From contig OX104132.1 in NCBI GenBank assembly GCA_944470555.2, forward strand, positions 2,675,755 to 2,739,754: a stretch of DNA of 64,000 bases. Reading direction: 5' to 3'. Made by a program: the position numbers and the translations under genes. The notes below the pieces were generated by a model. The model searched no databases. It worked only from the letters and a program-made list of their open reading frames with translations, and was not told the origin of the DNA. Shown here one piece after another: positions 57,400-64,000 of the stretch. How positions within the stretch are numbered: the first letter of the stretch is position 1; each line of letters begins with the position of its first letter. The stretch is from Heterobilharzia americana. Its lineage: Eukaryota > Platyhelminthes > Trematoda > Strigeidida > Schistosomatidae.

Positions 57400-59060
57400 C
57401 ATGTGCACAGCCTGGTTTTTGCAGGATTTCATGTGACTTGGCAAACCCTCTCAGTTAATGAAGGTTGGGTTGAGTCTAATGGGATACCTGAGGGTGTCAT
57501 TTCCCTATACTCCAGTAAGATGCCCGACAAAGTGCTCCATCCAAGGGTGTATATGAGGCTAGGAGTCTTCGGAATCGCCGGCTGCCTCTTTGCATCGATC
57601 GTAGCGTTCTTTGTTGTTAGGGGACAAACGATGAGCATCTTTGCAACTCCCCACGCAGAAGTCATAGCACAGTAGAGGTCTGCAGTCCAAAGTTCTAGGT
57701 CCACTGTTTATTTTCCTTTACATAGAGGATCTACAGAACACCGTGAAGTCCTCGATACTTTTCCACGATGGTAGTGTTAAACTCTAGAAGTTTGGTGTGG
57801 CGGAGATGAAAGCATTTACTTCAGACAGGCCAACACAGTGTGTCGTTATGGTGAGAGAAATGGCTAGTGCCAGTCAACTCAGGTAGATGTGTGAGGGCGC
57901 TTGTAGGACATGTGGACCGCGACACGTCTGATGGCAATGGGACTCCTCTACTCCCAATACTTAGGGACGATTTGAAGACCACCAATCAAAGTTGTTTGGT
58001 CGTAGCTCAGAGTTTGAGGAAAATTTCAGCATTACGCAGAAGGTTAACCCAAACTGGCGGTGATATGTTCCCCACCTGACACAGATACTTGGCCAGATGC
58101 GCAATAGAATACTGCAACTTCAGGAGCTAAACCTTTTCTTCATCGGACCGCAGGGGAAGTAAAGGTCTAGCCAGTCGATTTGGCATTTCAAGAAGTGATA
58201 GTAATAATAATTTATTCCATAATTTACAGGTGCATATAACTTTTAAAGATACAGTTATAAAAATTGTGGTGAAAAATCTCCGATGATATCTTTTTACAAA
58301 AATGTTTTACCATCTCCTCGTCCCAGGTGGTGAAAATCCCCAGTGTGAAGGAAAGAAAACTTCGCACCTCATACAAATAGTGCACTTCAAGTTAAATTTA
58401 GAATTTTTGTTGTGCTTTCAGGTTATCTGGCAGAAATGGAAGTCATGTCTGATAAATATGTGAAAGAACCATTCAAAAAGAAGAGGAGATAATTCAACAA
58501 CTTCTTCCTCCAAAAAAGTAATGCTGGCTAAATTACTCAAGTACTCTAATTCGAAGGATCATATATATTGAGCGAAGTACCATGGCACGTTCAATGTATT
58601 TTTCGAAGGACATGCGTCTCTAGGTTCACTGAAACATCAAGATATACTGTATAGGCAATAATAAATGTTACTGATAACTATATGTCACCTTCCTGATGAA
58701 ACGACCTATTTTCGTTTGTTCATGCTAAACCGGAAACGTATCCACCGTAGCCTCCATAATGCTTTGTACCACGCTTAGCAGCTCGGTGAATATTGGTCAA
58801 TATCCTTTGAAATTCGAGGTAGGGTCAAAGAGTCCTCACCTTCAGATAAATGCTACCTCCATTTCTATTCTCCTTCTAAATATTTCAGAACACCTCAGAG
58901 GGCATATCGAGAGAGCACAAAAGGAAAGGACAGACGTCTTCGCCATATTGTAGTAGTTTTCACGTCGATTAATCAGCTTATGGAACTGACTTGCAAAGGT
59001 AGTGGTGTGCCAGTTATCAGTTGACTCGTTCAACAGATGACCGGACAAGAACAGAGACTC
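57400..59060 (+). pseudogene. CR1-like LINE E, RT and C-terminal remnants
   Basis: KMPDKVLHPRVYMRLGVFGI (usual FDKVPH.RLL.KL..FGI) and FFVVRGQTMSI; then in another frame KVLGPLFIFLYIEDLQNTVK and SSILFHDGSVKL (motif C, with FADD changed to FHDG). Near 58960-59030 RLISLWN-stop-LAKVVVC and LSVDSFNR are the C-terminal box. It could be a second copy or the continuation of LINE D after rearrangement. Confidence 0.7.
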
Positions 59061-59990
59061 GTTAGTAAGGGATTAATATGGGACCTGACAGCCTCCCGTC
59101 CCCAAGCTACGATATCGCGTTTCTAGAAAACCCGGAAAGACGGTTGTTACCGGGTATTGTTTTTCATTTCTCCCCTGCCATTTCTTCAGCCTATATTTCA
59201 CGGAAAGTTCTTTGGGCTTAGATCGTAGGTACCACAAGACCTCATGCACGTGTCCGGCCTCCTTTTGAAAACAACAGGCGTAACGGCCCTTGCAAATTTA
59301 TTTGGGAAGTTCTAGGATTGGTGGAGTCTGAGTTCGGAAGAGTGAGTATAAATGATCATATGTACCATCCCATATTTTACCTCTTGACGGTGATCTCTTT
59401 GTATGGGTTTCTGACAGCACCTCAGGAGAGATCTGTTGCTACGCAGGGGATTAAAGGTGAAATGACGAGGGATCATAATATCCTTCTTCTATGTCTGTTT
59501 TTTGCCAGCTTCAAATTACTGGCATTTCAATGACGCCTGAAAGATATTGAGCTGACCCTCGCTGTCTGCCGGAAATTACTCGTGGTGGTCTTGCAGCAGC
59601 GTGCCGCTGGGTTCCGATTCCCTAATGACTGGGGTCTTTACAAAGGGAGACACCTGCTTTTTGACCTATGTGTGCCCTTCCTGGGGACCTTAGATCAAAA
59701 AAAAGCCATTGGTTATAGCTGCGCATCGTTTTCACAGTTTTTCGGCATGCTATCAAAGTTTTATGGCGTGAGAAATGGTGATGGTGAGACCAACAGTTTC
59801 TTTCCTTGTGAAGTGCTAAAATTCAGTTGCCCGGCAATTTGCGGCATGGCAGTGCCATTTAGATGGGTAGGCATCACGACCGATTTTCGGCATTTTCATC
59901 AAACGTTCTCAATCATTGACTCCTGTCGTCTGGCTGATTCTGGGTAGGTAGTCTACACCTCTCTTAACAACTTAAACAATCCAGGAATTC
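59061..59990. other. Unassigned stretch with a 121-codon open frame
   Basis: The plus-strand frame at 59582-59947 (ending DSCRLADSG) is open for 121 codons, with Cys and aromatic residues scattered through it, but I recognise no domain, and no splice or start context supports it. It may be decayed LINE leading sequence. Confidence 0.35.
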
Positions 59991-59999
59991 ACGTACCGG

Positions 60000-62200
60000 T
60001 GCCATGTCTTTGTCTGGTTGCTCTGGATGTTTTTCCAACTTAGTTCAACCTCTCCGGGGTAGGCAGTGGCTCGGCATGTGCAGCACATGTCCGAATCATA
60101 TCAGCCGATGGAGGTTCACAGCGTTATCATTCGGCTTACCCGTCTTGATTACTGCCTTAAGCCTAATCTTAACATTATCAACATGACGACTCCCCTAAAC
60201 GTCAGTATCTTAAGAAGACACCAATGGTTAGACGGTTTCGATCTTTTTATATCCAGCTTGACGTCCATGTCTGATGGCAGGACAGGAAGGATTGCAGCTT
60301 GATGCGCCTACAGGAAGTGCTGATTATGTTACTATCACACAACGTTTGACCAACCCTAGTTAGCTTGACGTGATCTGCATCACCGTTACCTTACCTAAGG
60401 TGTAAGCAGATCAAAAGGACTGGTATTCAGGAACATATTCAAAGAAGCAATATATTTAATTAGAATGGTGTTATAGTAATTAATGGGGGAGACGTTTATT
60501 CAGCTTATCTGAGTAGTATGGTTGAACCAGGGGTTCTGAAAATACGCTTGATAACCAGCACAACGGGAGCGCAAGGTGATATCGAAGCCTACTCGGATGC
60601 ACGCCCGTTAAAATAAAACCGAAAAACACCCTAAGCATCCGGATGCGCGCTAGAGGCTTATTTAGTTAATCTAATTTAGTCTATTTATTTCAGCCCTACT
60701 TGCATTTGGGTGCCAGTAAGGTGCACTACATACTTATCTCTTAATCGATGATCAGATATCGCGCCAGGTTGTGCCGGGCATAGCGAAAGTTGGCAAAGGC
60801 AGAACGAAATTTTTGCTTTCCAGATAGGAATTTGTCAATAACCAGTGTTTTGTGTTAACATAACTCCCCAATTAATTGAGGGGGTCAACGCGTTCACAAG
60901 TTTCACTCCCTGTCGTTAAACTGAAGGTAGTTGTAGGCCGATTCCGCAGCATCGGTTTGTATCTGACAGGGATGAAATCCGAGATTTTCGTTCAAGGCGT
61001 TCAGATGACGCCGCAGTCTGTCAAAGTCTTAGCGAGACAGGAGAATGCTGTCTGTGTACTCCAAGCCAGCCAGATGTCCTTCAGGGAGTAGGTTAGTCCC
61101 TATGAAGTCGTGTGTACCTAGGGTTATACCCGCGAGTACATGTATAACGTAACTGAACAGAAATGGTGATAGCAAGCCTCAGATAGTGTGTAAATTCGGA
61201 TGACGGCGTGCTGTACGGTCGCATCAGTTATAGTGAAGAGCTTGATTAGTGCCACAAACTTGCTCTGCACTTCGCTTACAATCAGATACCACCATTACAA
61301 CTCACAGCAGGCAGATTCGGCCATCGCCTAAGTGCCAAGAGATATAGCAAGTGGCCATCAGTTAGTATGCTTCCGTTCCGGGACCAGCCACAGGAGGAAA
61401 ATCTGGTGGTAGTTCTCTCACCTAATTCGAAAACCCGCTTGGTTTTCTTGGGATTTTTGTTCTCAGGCTCCATTTTGGCGTTGGGCAGGTATTGGCGCAA
61501 GCATCGTGGAACGATATTTATTAAACTGATTCCCCTACGATTATCGCGGACAGACGTATCTCACTTCCTATAGACTGGATGACCAATGAGGTAAAAGAGT
61601 CTGAAGAAACTACCACCAAACCCTATACACTACTTGAACCTCTGCTGTTCAGTCCGGTAGTCTTGTCCTCATCCGCAGCACTTTTGAAGTGTAGACCGTC
61701 ACTTCTTGTTACTTTGTATTGTTTCAAGTTCAATACAATCTTTTCAAGAGTTGGAAGACCGACATATGCGTCCCGGTAGGGTTCAGGCTACATGTTTGGC
61801 AACTGGAGCGTTTCTGTGGACCAGTCAAACTGATTCATGAAGTGCTTCGCCCAACGTTCTGTCCGTCCATCTTGATAGGTTATCAGCATCCTATTCTCTT
61901 TGGTGACGACTCGGTAGCCCTTGTTTTCCTCCTCCAGATTTTCTAATGGGTCAAAATGGCTACCGAGCGTTACGTTATAATGACTTCTACTTCATCTCTT
62001 TCAGTTTCACCATGTATCACTACTCTTGATCATTTCTGAGACTGTTAGCTAAGTTACGCGTCAGCTACTTTCCCCTTCATTTTGGTCAGAGCCGGCTGTA
62101 ATAAGTCTTCCGGTATCAATCAGTTTCGATGATAGTTCAGGTTATCAACCGCCTTCGCCTCTGCTTCTGCACCAGACTTAATCTCACGCCAAGGTAGCTA
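60000..62200 (-). mobile_element. RTE-type LINE (group 3), decayed
   Basis: Minus-strand order: linker block YQDGRTERWAKHFMNQFDWS (about 61793-61852), RT trace PFLFSYVIHVLAG (near 61125-61165), and C-terminal and tail blocks to 60000 (GTGCCATGTCTTTGTCTGG, CCGATGGAGGTTCACAGCG). Frames broken throughout. The 62200-62475 part may be its upstream region. Confidence 0.7.
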
Positions 62201-62479
62201 GGGATGTTCACTGCTGTCACGTTCACACAAATCCTTAGGCGAATCCCTGTAAGTATGCGCCTGACGTCCTCACCTTGCGATCAAGCACAACCAGGCTTCC
62301 CTGTCACCTGTTTCCTACGACCATTGAGGTGCGGATATACATCAGCCCGTACAAGTGCGTCGTTGCAGTCCATACTGGTACTATAGGAAGAGCGGCGACC
62401 ATCGGCCGATCCTCTCCACTGATAGCTTTTAGCAATCTGAACTGTCTGTTTGGTTTGAAATCAGCAAACGCCATGAGAG

Positions 62480-63450
62480 AGAATGTCTTTCCTCATGTTT
62501 GAAGTTGATGCTGACCGGAAAGAAATGATTGCCAGAGCAGAATCGTTAAGCAAACGATCGCAATTTTCGGTCCTTAGGGATAAGGCTGCACAATACATGG
62601 GCTACCAAGATGTTTATATGGAACATGTTCCGTCAAACTCTTCCCTTTCTACTTGTGTTGATCTTTGATGGTGTTAAGTCATGGAGAGCCATAACCTCTG
62701 AAAAAGAATCAAGTGCACTGCAAATTAACTCCAGATTGCTTACGCAAAGAAGGAATAATAATGGACGAGCAGCTGACCTGGATGGATGCTGGGAAATGTT
62801 TCTCCGTACCAGAGGTTCCTAAAACAAACCCACTACCTCTGCGTTTCACAACTTTCCCATAACCTCACAGAGACTGGTAACGTAGGCGCCTGCTCCAGTT
62901 GTCCAGCACGTGTCTGAAGCGCTCACGCAGTACTGCATTTTATGAGCAGACAACTAGGCTCTCTCACCCTACAACTCTTCTTGAAGCTGTACAAGACCTA
63001 CATACGACCACACTCAGACGTCCACAGAGTCAGTATACCACCAAGTGTGAAGAGAGATGTGAACCCCTTGAGAAAGTTCACAGGGGCATCCACGGATGTT
63101 TATGAAAGCGGCAACACCTCTGCGGGCACAGACTTAAAGACCTAGGACATTATTCTCCCAGCTATAGTAGGTAACGAGGTGATTTCGTGATGGCTTGCCG
63201 AATACTGAGTAATTCAAGCCATTTGAGCAACTGGAATTTTACCGAATGGCCACTGTAGCAGTCCTAGTAGTTATCGAGGGAGAGTCGCTTATCGACGGGC
63301 AAAAACCCACCCTTTTTGACTGAGAGCTGGCGGGCACTGGAACACGTTGTCTGCCGAGATTACTGCTGCTCAGTCTGTTAATAGCTTGAAGGAGAGGTTT
63401 GACAGCTGCATAGCGAAGCACCACGTGTATTCATCTAGCAGGGATACGGA
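62480..63450 (+). pseudogene. CR1-like LINE F, RT end and C-terminus
   Basis: LPFLLVLIFDGVKSWRAITS and ESSALQINSRLL (62630-62740) carry motif C with FADD changed to IFDG. Then LKLYKTYIRPHSDV and IPPSVKRDVNPLRKFTGAST (62980-63090; usual LYKT.VRPHLEY) and, near 63330-63440, WNTLSAEITAAQSVNSLKER up to a stop. It is the cleanest C-terminus of the plus-strand CR1 copies. Confidence 0.82.
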
Positions 63451-64000
63451 CTAGGTTTATGCAACTTACTTACTCCACTCCACTCAACACAACACAGCAC
63501 AGCCAACCCTATACGAAATCTTTTGTACACACCATCATCCTCGTTCTCTTCCATGCGGCTTTATCATCTCACCCTAGATTTTGAGTTTCACCTTATCACC
63601 TTCTTTTCACACGAATCTACTCGGGCTTTTCCTTCCCCTACGCTTCGTCTCACCTTGTTTTTCTTCGCACTCCCTCTCTCTTGATCTCGCTCGATATCCT
63701 TTCAATACCCTCTTCAACCACTCTGAGCGACTGTCTGGTGGTGTGACACTCAAGAAACTCGTCTTCGCTTCACTTCTTCAAATATGCATACAACCCCCAC
63801 AAATTTAATCGGCAAACGATCTCTGATTGGGCTGATCAGAGCCATAACAGGTGAGTGGCAGATCTGCCCAATCGGAACCTGCCAAAAACTAGGAGCCGGT
63901 CCACAAGAACTAGAAGCGAGCTCGAAGAAATCAATTGGTTTACACTGACTGGTAAAAACGTATTGGGTATTGGTTGTCTTCTGAAACCATCGTGTTTCAT
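63451..64000. other. Unassigned sequence at the right edge
   Basis: Begins with a CACTCCACTCAACACAACAC low-complexity stretch just after LINE F, possibly its tail, then pyrimidine-rich sequence. A GGTGAGT donor-like site near 63850 has no supporting frame. Confidence 0.4.

Overview
The window looks like nuclear DNA of a flatworm, most likely a schistosome blood fluke. This is inferred from one intron-rich host gene with GT/AG introns, AT-rich sequence, and introns filled with RTE-type LINEs (SR2-like and two other groups), Penelope-like elements, CR1-like LINEs and tRNA-derived SINEs of the kind known from Schistosoma. The species was not determined. No bacterial genes, operons, rRNA genes or CRISPR arrays were seen.

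One host gene is supported. It lies on the minus strand and is the orthologue of ABCB7/Atm1, the mitochondrial inner-membrane ABC half-transporter that serves cytosolic iron-sulphur protein assembly. Eight exons (35537 down to 4089) join without frame breaks and cover TM1-TM6 and most of the nucleotide-binding domain: Walker A, Q-loop, signature motif, Walker B and D-loop. A ninth, 5'-most candidate exon encodes an Arg/Ser-rich, acid-free presequence and ends at a phase-0 donor that fits the next exon. It occurs twice, at 41866-42138 and 47777-48049. The nine exons give about 650 codons; human ABCB7 has about 750. The missing C-terminus (H-loop onward) should lie left of position 1.

Layout: 1-4088 is the intron left of the last visible exon, made of RTE and Penelope fragments. 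From 4089 to 35537 the ABCB7 exons are separated by repeat-laden introns, including a nearly full-length SR2-like RTE element (18945-21745), a Penelope-like element (8745-10990) and a 1.73-kb inverted repeat (16354-18087 and 24338-26071) that brackets two coding exons. From 35538 to 41732 the intron holds RTE, Penelope and SINE copies and a pair of about 500-bp repeats of unknown family. From 41733 to 54430 two long CR1-like LINEs and a third 3' fragment lie on the minus strand. The candidate first exon sits at the 3' end of each long LINE inside a 693-bp direct repeat. From 54790 to 63450 there are decayed CR1-like LINE pieces on the plus strand and an RTE element on the minus strand, with no recognisable host gene.

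The main second-look items are the duplicated first exon with its 5' flank, the inverted repeat around exons 5-6, and two lineage-specific insertions in the transporter. LINE boundaries are approximate unless stated. Exon boundaries were set by hand from splice signals, reading phase and family homology.
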